This document shows, piece after piece, positions 1 through 8,607 of a stretch of DNA of 64,000 nucleotides. Within the stretch, counting starts at the first letter, position 1. The number at the start of each line of letters is the position of its first letter. The DNA lies in the NCBI GenBank assembly GCA_963760405.1, contig CAVXCV010000002.1:496001-560000 (forward strand), in the 5' to 3' direction. A program made the translations under genes and the position numbers. The DNA is from RYN-230 sp963760405. GTDB lineage: Bacteria; Actinomycetota; Actinomycetes; Streptosporangiales; Streptosporangiaceae. The notes beneath the pieces were generated by a model, which did not search any database, was not told the origin of the DNA, and was given only the letters and a program-made list of their open reading frames with translations.

Positions 1-232
1 TGAGCAGCGCCTGCAAGCCGGCCGGCGAGGGGCTGAGTGTCATCCGCAACGGCAGGACCGCTCCGTGCAAGGCACACTGCCAGGTGCTATGCCACACATT
101 GGGCTCGCTCAGGTCGCGGTGGCAGCGCGGGCAGACAGGGGCTTTCAGCATGAGTACCGCCGTTGTTCTCCAGCGGGGACGCACGTCGAGCGCCTCGCCC
201 ACGATATTGGCCTGCGATACCGGGCCAGGATA

Positions 233-643
233 ATGGAGGACGTGCCCGGGCGACGGATTCCCTGCGTGGGAGCGATCATCACTGATTCCGCTGGGCGGCT
301 GCTGCTGATCAAGCGGGGGCACGAGCCGGGGATGGGCCTCTGGTCAATACCCGGCGGCCGGATCGAGCCAGGAGAAAGTCCTGAGCAGGCCGTGGTCCGT
401 GAGGTTCAGGAGGAAACCGGCCTGTTCGTGGTATGCGGGCCCCTGGTGGGCTCGGTGGAACGGCCCGGGCTGGCCGGGGACGTCGTGGACATCCAGGACT
501 ACGCGGCGACCGTCACCGGCGGGGCGCTGACCGCGGGTGACGATGCGGCGGACGCCCGCTGGGTCAGCCCGGCTGAGCTGGCCGGGCTAGCCCTGACCGG
601 CGGGCTGGTCGAGGCGCTCACCGCCTGGGGAGTGCTCGGCTGA
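233..643 (+). CDS. NUDIX hydrolase
   Basis: Small cytosolic NUDIX-fold pyrophosphohydrolase, about 136 aa. The Nudix box is complete: GGRIEPGES followed by REVQEETGL matches GX5EX7REUXEEXGU, so metal-dependent cleavage of a nucleoside diphosphate-X compound is expected; the substrate cannot be told. The open frame runs upstream to 65, but that part is low-quality sequence, and homology starts just after the ATG at 233 (MEDVPGRRIPCVGAII). The AGGA before it is very close, so the start is not certain. It stands alone, upstream of a short hypothetical gene and mrp. Family call is firm, physiological role unknown. Confidence 0.85.
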   Translation: MEDVPGRRIPCVGAIITDSAGRLLLIKRGHEPGMGLWSIPGGRIEPGESPEQAVVREVQEETGLFVVCGPLVGSVERPGLAGDVVDIQDYAATVTGGALTAGDDAADARWVSPAELAGLALTGGLVEALTAWGVLG

Positions 644-781
644 ATCTCGGCCAGCTGGTTCGCTGGCCCTCGGCAAGATGATCACATCCAGGTGCCCGGG
701 CACCGCCAGGAACTGCGCCGGGAACGGTAGGTCTGCACCATCGTTCGCGGCCTCCTGGCTGTCCATGGCACGCTGGGCGGG

Positions 782-1207
782 GTGAGCGAGACCCAGCCCG
801 GCCCAGCCCGGCCCGCCCTCATCGCGGAGGCTACCAAGCGGACGGGCCTGATCTGGATCACGGTCCCGGGTCGCCGGCCCCAGCCCGCCTGGCACGTCTG
901 GCGCGGCGCTCCGGGCAGCCCCGGTGCCGCCTACCTGCTGACCGGCCCGGGCGAGCAGCCCGACCCGGGCCTGGCCACGGCCAGCCAGGTGACCGTGACC
1001 GTCGCCAGCAAAGACTCCGGCGGCGCGCTGGCCCGGTGGACCGCGGCGGTTACCCGGGTAGACCCGGCGTCCGCGGAGTGGGCCGAGGTGCTGCCCGCGC
1101 TGCTCGCGGGCCGGCTCAACGAAGCCCCGGCACCGGCGGGCAGTCCGGCGGAGCGCTGGACACGGACCGCGGTGCTCTACCGGCTGACCCCGGCTGACCC
1201 CAGCTGA
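782..1207 (+). CDS. Conserved hypothetical protein (about 141 aa)
   Basis: A GTG-started frame of 141 codons that I cannot assign to a family. It has no signal peptide or membrane segment. The middle alternates hydrophobic strands (GLIWITVPG, ASQVTVTVASKD, RTAVLYRL), which resembles a small beta-barrel such as the PNPOx-like split barrel, but no cofactor motif is visible, so this is only an impression. It lies on the same strand as mrp, 90 bp upstream, and could share a transcript. Codon usage looks coding (GC-rich third positions). Function unknown. Confidence 0.5.
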   Translation: MSETQPGPARPALIAEATKRTGLIWITVPGRRPQPAWHVWRGAPGSPGAAYLLTGPGEQPDPGLATASQVTVTVASKDSGGALARWTAAVTRVDPASAEWAEVLPALLAGRLNEAPAPAGSPAERWTRTAVLYRLTPADPS

Positions 1208-1303
1208 TGCCGATGGAGTCGCCGGCACCGGCGGGGACAGCGGGGCTGAGGCGTGACCGCGTTCGAACCTGCCCAGGCGGCTCCGTAGCATGAAGGCATG
1301 GTT

Positions 1304-2449
1304 ATGCCCCCCGCTGTCTCCTCCCCGCCCAGCGCCGAGCAGGTCACTCAGGCGCTCGCCGGGGTCAACGATCCGGAGATTCACCGTCCGATCACCGAAC
1401 TCGGCATGGTGAAAGGGATCGACGTCGACGCTGTCGGCGTGGTGCGGGTGGATATCTGGCTGACTGTGGCGGGCTGCCCGTTGCGGGACAAGATCACCAA
1501 GGACGTGACCGCCGCCGTCAGCAAGCTGGCCGGGGTGTCCCGGGTGCGGGTCGAGCTGGACGTGATGAGCGACGAGCAGCGCAAGGAGCTGCAGGGCCGG
1601 CTGCGCGGCGGCCGCCCGGAGAAGGAGATCCCGTTCGCCAAGCCCACCTCGCTGACCAAGGTCTTCGCGGTGGCCAGTGGTAAGGGCGGGGTCGGCAAGT
1701 CCTCGGTCACGGTGAACCTGGCGGCCGCGCTGGCCGCGGCCGGCCAGCGGGTGGGCGTGCTGGATGCGGACATCTACGGCCATTCGGTGCCCCGGATGCT
1801 GGGCGTGACCAGCCGGCCCACCCAGGTCGAGCAGATGATCATGCCGCCGTCAGCGTACGACGTGAAGGTCATCTCGATCGGGATGTTCACCAGCGGCAAC
1901 GCGCCGGTGGTCTGGCGCGGGCCGATGCTGCACCGGGCGGTGCAGCAGTTCCTCGCGGACGTGTACTGGGGCGACCTGGACGTGCTGCTGCTGGACCTGC
2001 CGCCAGGTACCGGCGATGTGGCCATCTCCGTGGCGCAACTGCTGCCCGGGGCGGAGCTCGTGGTCGTCACCACGCCGCAGCTGGCCTCATCCGAGGTGGC
2101 CGAGCGGGCCGGCGCCATCTCCGTGCAGACCCACCAGCGGGTCGCCGGAGTGATCGAGAACATGTCGGCGCTGCCCTGCCCGCACTGCGGCGAGGAGATC
2201 AGCGTGTTCGGCTCCGGTGGCGGCCAGGCCGTCGCCGACGCGCTGACCCGGGTGACCGGGGCCACGGTGCCGCTGCTCGGCCAGGTGCCGATCGACGCGC
2301 GGCTGCGCGAGGGCGGGGATCAGGGCATCCCGCTGGTGCTCGGGCACCCGGAGGCACTGGCCGCGCAGCGGCTGTCCGGGATCGCGAACAGCCTGGCCGG
2401 CCGGGCCCGCGGGCTGGCGGGGCGCCGCCTCGGCCTTACTCCCGCCTGA
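1304..2449 (+). CDS. mrp: Mrp/ApbC-family Fe-S cluster carrier ATPase
   Basis: Cytosolic P-loop ATPase of the Mrp/NBP35 family, which carries and transfers Fe-S clusters. The N-terminal MIP18/DUF59 domain (about residues 8-85, GVNDPEIHRPITELGMV) is followed by the ATPase domain with a deviant Walker A (SGKGGVGKSSV, about residue 127) and a C-terminal CPHC pair that binds the bridging cluster. Length (about 381 aa) is normal. An ATG lies at 1298, but the AAGG at 1293-1296 is spaced 7 nt from the second ATG at 1304, so I prefer that start. It sits tail to tail with tatB; the sigE-rseA-tatB-mrp neighbourhood is conserved in actinobacteria. Confidence 0.93.
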   Translation: MPPAVSSPPSAEQVTQALAGVNDPEIHRPITELGMVKGIDVDAVGVVRVDIWLTVAGCPLRDKITKDVTAAVSKLAGVSRVRVELDVMSDEQRKELQGRLRGGRPEKEIPFAKPTSLTKVFAVASGKGGVGKSSVTVNLAAALAAAGQRVGVLDADIYGHSVPRMLGVTSRPTQVEQMIMPPSAYDVKVISIGMFTSGNAPVVWRGPMLHRAVQQFLADVYWGDLDVLLLDLPPGTGDVAISVAQLLPGAELVVVTTPQLASSEVAERAGAISVQTHQRVAGVIENMSALPCPHCGEEISVFGSGGGQAVADALTRVTGATVPLLGQVPIDARLREGGDQGIPLVLGHPEALAAQRLSGIANSLAGRARGLAGRRLGLTPA

Positions 2450-2482
2450 TCGCCCGGCCTGGTCACCCAGCCGCCGGAAGAC

Positions 2483-2842
2483 TCAGGTGGCTTCCGGGTC
2501 GAAAGGCGGCGTCTCCTCGGGAGCCAGCGTGGCCGTGGCGGTCTGAGCAGCGGACCCTGCCGGGGCATCGGGCGCAGTGCCGTCCGGTGCCGCGCCGTTC
2601 ATGTCGTCGAACAGGTGCTTGCGCACGAAATTCTTCGGGTGCAGGTCGCTGACCTCGAAGTCGGCGAACTCCGGGCCCAGGCCCTCGCGGAGTTCCGCGG
2701 TGGCGCTGTCCGCCATCCGGCGCAGCTCACGCAGGGTACGGCCCACCTGGCTGGCCAGCTTCGGCAACTGGTTCGGGCCGAAGACCACGATGGCGATCAC
2801 CGCAAGGACCAGCAGCTTGCCGAAGGAAAGGTCGAGAAACAC
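2483..2842 (-). CDS. tatB: Sec-independent protein translocase TatB
   Basis: Inner-membrane component of the twin-arginine translocase that receives folded Tat substrates with TatC. The short N-terminal membrane helix (FGKLLVLAVIAIVVFGP) ends in the typical FGP hinge and NQLPKLASQVGR amphipathic helix, followed by a charged helix and a Pro/Ala-rich tail of about 45 residues. Length is 119 aa. The GTG start has GGAGAG about 5 nt upstream. It is the last gene of the sigE-rseA-rseB-like series, 134 bp below rseB. TatB rather than TatA is preferred from the longer charged region and the synteny. Confidence 0.9.
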   Translation of the reverse strand: MFLDLSFGKLLVLAVIAIVVFGPNQLPKLASQVGRTLRELRRMADSATAELREGLGPEFADFEVSDLHPKNFVRKHLFDDMNGAAPDGTAPDAPAGSAAQTATATLAPEETPPFDPEAT

Positions 2843-2976
2843 GTCAGCTCTCCAGGCCGGGCCGGGACCACAGGGAAACCTGCGGTCGCCTTCTACTGTA
2901 GACCGTCATTCGCCACCTGCTGCCTCGTAGCCGGGCGGGGCAGGGCCGGGCGGGTATGGCCGGCCAGCTCAGCGGC

Positions 2977-4191
2977 TCAGCGGAACGGGTTCACCCAGGA
3001 GGCCAGCCGCCGTAGGCCGCGGGCCACCCGGACGAAGAAGCTCGTCCCGCCCTCGTGCGGCAGGGCGCCGATTACCTGGCTCACCGTCTGGTCCGGGGCG
3101 TCCGCGATCAAGGTGTACACATAGCCACGAGCGGACCAGGCCACGCTGCGCTGGTCAGGTCCGGCCGCGTACACGTCCTGCCCCAGCAGGGCCACCTTGG
3201 ACCAGCCATGCAGCACGGCGGGCAAGTGGCCGGGCTGCAGGAACAGGGAGACCACGGACAGGCCGTCGGAGTAGGCAAGATTGACCACAGGCCCCGGGTT
3301 CCCGGCGGTCTCGCTGGCCTGGACCAGGGTCAGGTTGCCCGGCAGCGCCGCAGGCAGCGGCCAGCCCGCGGCGCGCAGCCGGGCCAGCTGGGCCGGGGTA
3401 AGCGCCTTGCTGGCGGGCCGGGCACCCGTGGCCGGGGCCCCGGCGGAGGCCGGAGCGCCGAGCCGCAGGCTGAGGAACACGGCTTCGGTAACCACCCGGG
3501 CGCTGGCGTCGAACGTCTCCCGCCGCAGCGGCAGCTTCGTCCCCTGGTCCAGCCAGAACTGCGCGGCCAGCGCGCCGTTGCTCCGGCGCACCCGCACCAC
3601 CGTGGCCGGGCGCCCGGCCACCTGGGCTGATCCGGCCACGGACACCCGGTAGTTCGCGGCCAGCAGGACGACCATCTGCGGGGTCATGTCCATGATGCCT
3701 TCGGGATCCTGCTGGCCGGCGTCGTCGGCATCCATGTCCGAGTCGATCGCCGCGCGGGCGGTCTCGTCCGACGGTACCGCGGGGGCCACCGGGGCGGCCG
3801 CAGCACGGATCAACGTCTGGTGGTTCCGTTGATGCGAGACATCCACCATCGAGGTCCAGCTGCTTTCCGCACCGCGCCAGGCCATGAACTGGACGCCCTG
3901 ATAGGACACGGTGCGGCAGGCAGCAGCCGCCTCACGGAGCAGGCTCAGGCCAGCGCCGCCCGCCTGACCCGACCCCCGGGCCAGGCGCTGCGGCTGGGCG
4001 CCCGGCGCACCAGACAGGCCAGCCCCGGCGGTGCCGGGCAGCAGGGTGCCGCTGCGCCCGGCGTCCAGCCAGACCACGGCGACGCCGGTGGCGATCAGTC
4101 CGAGCACGACAACGGCGGTCGCGATCCGCACGTGCAGCGGATCGTGCGCCGGGGTCTCCCGGTCTCGCCCAGGGGTAAAGCGTGAAAACAT
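2977..4191 (-). CDS. Membrane-anchored RseB/MucB-like sigma-factor regulatory protein
   Basis: A 404-aa protein with a short cytosolic N terminus, one membrane helix (about residues 22-44) and a large extracytoplasmic domain. The region from YQGVQFMAWRG through VAGRPATVVRVRRSNG and QFWLDQGTKLPLRRE has the pattern of the MucB/RseB N-terminal lipoprotein-like fold, and a second domain near residues 255-385 resembles the RseB C-terminal part. In proteobacteria RseB shields the anti-sigma factor RseA from proteolysis. Here it starts 8 nt after rseA, so a role in sensing envelope stress with RseA is a reasonable inference. In mycobacteria the same slot holds the protease gene htrA. Confidence 0.75.
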   Translation of the reverse strand: MFSRFTPGRDRETPAHDPLHVRIATAVVVLGLIATGVAVVWLDAGRSGTLLPGTAGAGLSGAPGAQPQRLARGSGQAGGAGLSLLREAAAACRTVSYQGVQFMAWRGAESSWTSMVDVSHQRNHQTLIRAAAAPVAPAVPSDETARAAIDSDMDADDAGQQDPEGIMDMTPQMVVLLAANYRVSVAGSAQVAGRPATVVRVRRSNGALAAQFWLDQGTKLPLRRETFDASARVVTEAVFLSLRLGAPASAGAPATGARPASKALTPAQLARLRAAGWPLPAALPGNLTLVQASETAGNPGPVVNLAYSDGLSVVSLFLQPGHLPAVLHGWSKVALLGQDVYAAGPDQRSVAWSARGYVYTLIADAPDQTVSQVIGALPHEGGTSFFVRVARGLRRLASWVNPFR

Positions 4192-4199
4192 CGGTCAGC

Positions 4200-4811
4200 T
4201 CACGGTCCTGGGCTTGCCGCCACGGATGGTGCGATGGGGTGGACCGCTGGCACCACCCGGCCAGCTGACGCCGGGACCCGGGCCGGGCTGCTCGGGGCCG
4301 GGGCCGGGCTCTGCACAGCCGGGTATGACCCGGTGGCCGCGGTCGATGGCCAGCCAGCCGTGGCGGCCGGAGACGCGGCCACCGGCAGATCACCGATGAC
4401 GCTCGCGTGCTGGACCAGGAAGGTGCCGACCGCCGGGGTGACCCGGGGCCCGGGCACCTCCTGGTCACCGCCGATCATGAACGCGGTGGTGCCCAGGCCG
4501 ACCATGGCGGACGCGATCAGGCCAGCGGTCAGGTAGAGCGCGGCCGGGCGGCCGGGCCGGGCCCGCCAGGGCGCGCGGCCAGTCCAGGAGCCATCGCCGT
4601 CCGGGACCTCCATGGCCATCAGCCGGCCGGTCAGCGCCGCGTCTACCATGGCCTCGCCCAGCGAATGCATGCGTTCCTTCAACGCCCGCAGCGCGGCTGC
4701 CTCGTCCCGGCAGGGGTCGCACCCGGCGAGGTGAGCCAGCACCCGGTCGCGTTCAGCCGCGCTGAGCTCTCCGTCGATCAGTGCGGAAAGGCGTTGCCCG
4801 AGGTGACTCAT
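4200..4811 (-). CDS. rseA: Anti-sigma factor, zf-HC2 (ZAS) type, RseA-like
   Basis: Single-pass membrane anti-sigma factor (203 aa) expected to hold the adjacent ECF sigma factor inactive. The N-terminal ZAS domain contains the zinc motif H-x3-C-x2-C (HLAGCDPC, about residues 27-34) after LSALIDGELSAAERDRV. One membrane helix lies near residues 92-115 (LYLTAGLIASAMVGLGTTAF), and a Pro/Ala/Ser-rich outer tail follows. Its ATG overlaps the sigE stop codon by 4 nt, implying translational coupling and stoichiometric synthesis. The next gene is the RseB-like protein. Confidence 0.88.
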   Translation of the reverse strand: MSHLGQRLSALIDGELSAAERDRVLAHLAGCDPCRDEAAALRALKERMHSLGEAMVDAALTGRLMAMEVPDGDGSWTGRAPWRARPGRPAALYLTAGLIASAMVGLGTTAFMIGGDQEVPGPRVTPAVGTFLVQHASVIGDLPVAASPAATAGWPSTAATGSYPAVQSPAPAPSSPARVPASAGRVVPAVHPIAPSVAASPGP

Positions 4812-5593
4812 AGCTCACCCCCCAAGGGCACGGATACCTCCCCCGCCGCGGGCAGTGGCTTCGCAGGCACCGCCGCAGCAGGGATCTTCGCGGCAGGCAC
4901 GGCCCCGGCAGGCACCGCCCCAGCAGGCACCGCCCCAGCGGGCACCGTGCCGGAAGCCGTGCCGCCGCGGCGCGGGCGCCGGTGATCGAGCGCGGTCCTG
5001 AGCTGGGCCCGGCCGCGGTGGATCCGGCTGCGCACCGTGCCGAGCTTCACACCCAGCGTGTCCGCAATTTCCTCGTAAGACAGGCCCTCGATGTCGCAGA
5101 GCACCACGGCGGCCCGGTATTCGGGCGCCAGTGCCTTGAGCGCAGCCTGGATATCGCCGTCCAGATGCCGTTCGTCGAACGCCTGGGCGGGGGTGGGCTC
5201 ACCGCCGCGGAGCCGCTGCGCCGTGTCGTCGCCGAGGCCCTCGAACCTGATCCGCTGCCGGCGGCGGGCCATGTCGAGGAACAGGTTGGTGGTGATCCGG
5301 TGCAGCCAGCCCTCGAACGTGCCCGGGGTGTAACTGGGCAGCGAACGGAAAACCCGAACGAAGACCTCCTGGGTGAGGTCCTCGGCGTCGTGTGAGTTCC
5401 CGGTGAGCCGGTAGGCCAGGCGGTAGACCCGGGCCGAGTGCTCACGCACGATCTCTTCCCAGGACGGCGGCGTCCAGCCGGCCTCATCCGGCGCCGCATC
5501 GGCCAGCACGGGTTCGGCCGGCCCGGGCGCATCCGCCCCGGCCGGGTCCGGGGCCTCAGTTCCCTGCCACGTGCTGTCTGCCTGTACCACCAT
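4808..5593 (-). CDS. sigE: ECF RNA polymerase sigma factor, SigE-like
   Basis: Extracytoplasmic-function sigma-70 factor of about 261 aa. Region 2 (VYRLAYRLTGNSHDAEDLTQEVFVR) and region 4 (GLSYEEIADTLGVKLGTVRSRI) are plain. The open frame extends 97 codons further upstream, but that part shows no homology; the ATG at 5593 (MVVQADSTW) precedes the conserved part with a GAGAGG 14 nt away, and multiple starts are possible. The C terminus carries a lineage-specific tail with PAGAV repeated four times, unusual for the family. It is coupled to rseA, and the divergent O-methyltransferase matches the mycobacterial Rv1220c-sigE arrangement. Confidence 0.9.
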   Translation of the reverse strand: MVVQADSTWQGTEAPDPAGADAPGPAEPVLADAAPDEAGWTPPSWEEIVREHSARVYRLAYRLTGNSHDAEDLTQEVFVRVFRSLPSYTPGTFEGWLHRITTNLFLDMARRRQRIRFEGLGDDTAQRLRGGEPTPAQAFDERHLDGDIQAALKALAPEYRAAVVLCDIEGLSYEEIADTLGVKLGTVRSRIHRGRAQLRTALDHRRPRRGGTASGTVPAGAVPAGAVPAGAVPAAKIPAAAVPAKPLPAAGEVSVPLGGEL

Positions 5594-5681
5594 CGGGGGG
5601 AGGCATCCTCTCTCGCACCTAGCCGATCGGATTCTGCGGGCCGCCGCGGCAGCCCTCGCCGGTTGCCACAGCATCAGTGTC

Positions 5682-5708
5682 AACGCCTGAACTGGCCCCG
5701 CTGGTTCC
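5682..5708 (-). promoter_or_regulatory. Candidate SigE-type autoregulatory promoter
   Basis: On the minus strand GGAACC (5703-5708) is followed after 17 nt by CGTT (5682-5685). This matches the usual ECF-type -35/-10 pattern (GGAAC, N16-18, CGTT) and lies about 90 nt upstream of the chosen sigE start. ECF sigma operons are often self-activated, so autoregulation is plausible. Pattern match only. Confidence 0.4.
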
Positions 5709-5826
5709 CGCGTTCCCATCCGCGACGCTAGGCTGCCCGCACGGGGGTAGAGCGTACCTGGGTGAATACCCCCAGAAAAAGCGCTGGGGCACGCGGAACA
5801 CAAGTGTGTAGCAGGAGGTAGCCATC

Positions 5827-6462
5827 GTGAGCGCTGAGGCCAACCTTGCCTACGTTGAGGACTACCTCCCCGAGGATGAACCACTGCTGATCGCCGCCCG
5901 GAACGCGGCCGAGGTCGGCGGGGCCACGCCGATCGGGCCCGCGGGCGGCGCGGCCCTGCGCTTCATCGCGGCGGCCATCAACGCCAAGACGGTGGTGGAG
6001 ATCGGCACCGGGTGCGGTACCTCGGGCATCTGGCTGCTCCGCGGGATGCGCCCCGACGCCGTGCTGACCAGCATGGACGCCGAGCCCGAGCACCAGCGGC
6101 TGGCCCGCAAGGCGTTCACCGAGGCTGGATTCGCCGCGAACCGGTACCGGCTGATCAGCGGCAAGGCCCTGGACGTGCTGCCGCGGCTCACCGACGGCGC
6201 CTACGACATGGTGTTCTGCGACGCGGACAAGCAGGAGTACCCGGATTACCTGACCGCGGCGCTGCGGCTGCTGCGCCCCGGCGGAGTGGTGGCGTTTGAC
6301 AACGCGCTGAGCGGCGGCCGGGTCGCGGATCCCAGCTGGACCGACCCCAGCACCGAGGCCATCCGGGAGGTCGGCGAACAGGTCCGGCAGGATGAGCGGC
6401 TGGTGCCGGTGCTGCTCCCGGTGGGCGACGGCCTCCTGGCCGCCGTCAAGCGCACCGCCTAA
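5827..6462 (+). CDS. Class I SAM-dependent O-methyltransferase (Rv1220c-like)
   Basis: Soluble catechol-O-methyltransferase-like enzyme of 211 aa. The SAM-binding motif VVEIGTGCGTSGIWLL (about residue 58) and the acidic metal/substrate motif MVFCDADKQEYPDYL (about residue 130) are intact. The GTG start has a strong AGGAGG (5813-5818) at 8 nt spacing. It is divergent from sigE across a 233-bp region that must hold both promoters. The M. tuberculosis homologue sits in the same place, but its substrate is not known to me. It ends 23 bp from the pepA stop, tail to tail. Confidence 0.9.
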   Translation: MSAEANLAYVEDYLPEDEPLLIAARNAAEVGGATPIGPAGGAALRFIAAAINAKTVVEIGTGCGTSGIWLLRGMRPDAVLTSMDAEPEHQRLARKAFTEAGFAANRYRLISGKALDVLPRLTDGAYDMVFCDADKQEYPDYLTAALRLLRPGGVVAFDNALSGGRVADPSWTDPSTEAIREVGEQVRQDERLVPVLLPVGDGLLAAVKRTA

Positions 6463-6485
6463 CGGCGCCGGTACCGGGCGACGTC

Positions 6486-8063
6486 CTAGCCGCCTCCGGT
6501 GCCCGCTGCGCCCGCGGCCAGCCAGTGCAGCAACAGCCGGGTGCCGAAGCCGGTCGCGCCCTTGGTGTTCTCCCCGTCATCGGACGCGGCCCGGGCGGCG
6601 CCCGCGATGTCCAGGTGCGCCCAGCGCCGGGGACCGGCGAACTCGCGCAGGAACAGCGCGGCGTCGATGGACCCGGCCCGGGTGCCGGACCGGGCCACGT
6701 TGGCCAGCTCGGCGACCGGGGAATCCAGCCCCTCCCGGTACTCGCTGGCCAGCGGCATCCGCCACAGCCGGTCCCCGCTCGCCTCCCCTGACTGCAGCAG
6801 CGCGGTGGCCAGCGTGTCGTCGGTGGCGTACAGGGCGGCCATGGTGGAACCGAGGGCCACCCGGGCGGCCCCGGTCAGCGTCGCGAGGTCCACCACGAGA
6901 TCGGGAGCGAGCTGGGCGTCCGCGTAGGCGAGCGCGTCCGCCAGCACCAGCCTGCCCTCGGCGTCGGTGTTGAGCACCTCGACCGTCCGCCCGCCGTAGT
7001 GCTGGATGATGTCACCGACCCGGACCGCGGTGCCGGACGGCATGTTCTCCGCCGCGGCGACCAGGCCGGTCACCCGGACCGTGACGCCGAGCCGGGCCAG
7101 GGCCGACATGGCCGCGATGACCGCGGCGCCAGCGGCCATATCGGTCTTCATTGTCTTCATGCCGTCGTTGGGCTTGAGGGACAGTCCGCCGCTGTCGAAC
7201 GTGATGCCCTTGCCGATCAGCACCACGTGCCGTTCCGCGGCCCCCGCCTGGTCCGCACCGGCTCCCGTCGCCCCGTCCTGGGGGGTATAGGCCAGCTCGA
7301 TCAGCCGGGGCGGCCGGGCCGACCCGGAGCCGACGCCGAGCAGGCCGCCGAAGCCACCCGAGTGGAGTTCCGCTTCGGTCCACACCCGGGCGGACAGGCC
7401 ACGCTCAGCCGCGATCTGGACGGCCTGATCCGCCAGCCAGGCCGGGCTCTTCACCGCTGACGGCATGTTGGCCAGGTCCCGGGCCAGGGCTACGGCATCA
7501 GCCATGGTGACGGCACGCTCGGCCGCCTGCGCCGCCGCCGCCGATCCGGTCAGCAACCGGACCTCGCGGGGCTCGTCCTCCGGCGGGGCTGACTTCATCT
7601 CGAACTGGTAGGAGCCCAGCAGCAGGCCCTCCACGAACGCCTGCACCGCCGCAGCGGGCTCGGCCACGACCGCCGTGGTCAGCACCGGCCGCCCAGCCGG
7701 CAGGCGGCGGCCCAGCGCGGCACCAGCCCGGCGCAGCGCGCCCGGCGACCGGTCTCCCACGCCCAGGTACAGCACCTGGCAGGCCGCCTGGCCCAGCCGG
7801 ACGACGGTCTGCGCCGTCTCACCGGGCCGGCCCGACATCTCGTAACAGCTGATCACCTCAGCTGTACTGACAGTGAGCTCATGATCCAGCTCAGCAGCAC
7901 CGGCTCCGGGAACCGGGTCGCCGGGCGGGTCCGCCGGGCTGCTGACCGGAATGACAATAACGGCCGGGGCCGGTGCGGTTCCGTCCTCTGCGCGCAGGTA
8001 ATCGCCCAGCGGGTGCTCCGGGCCAGCCGATGGGACGACGGCTATCCGAGCCTTAACCGGCAA
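6486..8063 (-). CDS. pepA: Leucyl aminopeptidase, M17 family
   Basis: Cytosolic dinuclear-metal aminopeptidase that removes N-terminal residues from peptides. The C-terminal catalytic domain has VLIGKGITFDSGGLSLK (metal-binding Lys and Asp) and the M17 signature NTDAEGRL near residue 365; the N-terminal macro-like domain is less conserved. Length (525 aa) is typical. The start is a TTG at 8063, 3 nt after the DUF3117 stop codon, with only a weak AGG upstream, so translation may be coupled to DUF3117. Co-transcription with DUF3117 is likely. Confidence 0.93.
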   Translation of the reverse strand: MPVKARIAVVPSAGPEHPLGDYLRAEDGTAPAPAVIVIPVSSPADPPGDPVPGAGAAELDHELTVSTAEVISCYEMSGRPGETAQTVVRLGQAACQVLYLGVGDRSPGALRRAGAALGRRLPAGRPVLTTAVVAEPAAAVQAFVEGLLLGSYQFEMKSAPPEDEPREVRLLTGSAAAAQAAERAVTMADAVALARDLANMPSAVKSPAWLADQAVQIAAERGLSARVWTEAELHSGGFGGLLGVGSGSARPPRLIELAYTPQDGATGAGADQAGAAERHVVLIGKGITFDSGGLSLKPNDGMKTMKTDMAAGAAVIAAMSALARLGVTVRVTGLVAAAENMPSGTAVRVGDIIQHYGGRTVEVLNTDAEGRLVLADALAYADAQLAPDLVVDLATLTGAARVALGSTMAALYATDDTLATALLQSGEASGDRLWRMPLASEYREGLDSPVAELANVARSGTRAGSIDAALFLREFAGPRRWAHLDIAGAARAASDDGENTKGATGFGTRLLLHWLAAGAAGTGGG

Positions 8064-8066
8064 TGC

Positions 8067-8234
8067 TCAGCCTGTGACGTTTTTGAGCGCGTCCGACAGC
8101 CGGGAGGCTTCATCCGCCGACAATTCGACCACTAGCCGACCGCCACCTTCGAGCGGGACTCGCATCACGATGCCGCGGCCCTCCTTGGTGACTTCCAGCG
8201 GACCGTCACCCGTCCGCGGCTTCATCGCCGCCAT
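8067..8234 (-). CDS. DUF3117 family small protein
   Basis: A 55-residue protein (MAAMKPRTGDGPLEVTKEG onward) belonging to the actinobacterial DUF3117 family, which is highly conserved in length and sequence (GRGIVMRVPLEGGGRLVVELS). The frame continues upstream to 8327, but the family start and the GGAAGGGGA ribosome-binding site point to the ATG at 8234. No function is established to my knowledge. It is placed directly in front of pepA and close to tagI and the enoyl-CoA hydratase, as in other actinobacteria. Confidence 0.9.
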   Translation of the reverse strand: MAAMKPRTGDGPLEVTKEGRGIVMRVPLEGGGRLVVELSADEASRLSDALKNVTG

Positions 8235-8607
8235 CCAGCATCCCCTTCCTGCTCGGGGCCGCAATGAGACCTCGCGGAGGCCTGCCGCGCCGGGTCCCCG
8301 GCAGTTGCGCCGGGTCCGGCCACTCACAGCCGTGTTGATCAGTATCTCTATTATCCAGAGTTCCGGCCCACAGTGGTAACGATCAGCCTTTCGGTGACTC
8401 CGTGTTATGCCGGCGCGGTTGTCCAGGAGGCCTGGAATGCGGCCGCTCAGCCGCTCGCGAAGGGCTCCTGGCGGGAAAATCCCGGGCGGCCCGAGTTGGG
8501 GTCACAACCGCCCCGGCCGCCACGCCGGGCGGGGCCGTGCCTTGCCAGCCCCCTTCCGTTTCGGAGACTGTGGAAGCCGAAGCCGGCGCGAGCAGACGGA
8601 GGGCCAA
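8235..8607. other. Intergenic region between divergent DUF3117 and enoyl-CoA hydratase
   Basis: About 370 bp between two divergent genes. The relatively AT-rich part near 8330-8400 (tgttgatcagtatctctattatcc) is the likely promoter zone for the minus-strand DUF3117-pepA unit. The remainder is GC-rich, and open frames crossing it have no recognisable protein. No repeat or RNA gene seen. Confidence 0.5.

Noticed and set aside
587..1783. Long minus-strand frame of 398 codons opposite the hypothetical gene and mrp
   Set aside because: Antisense to well-supported mrp; low-complexity His/Gly/Arg-rich translation without homology, typical for the shadow frame of GC-rich genes.
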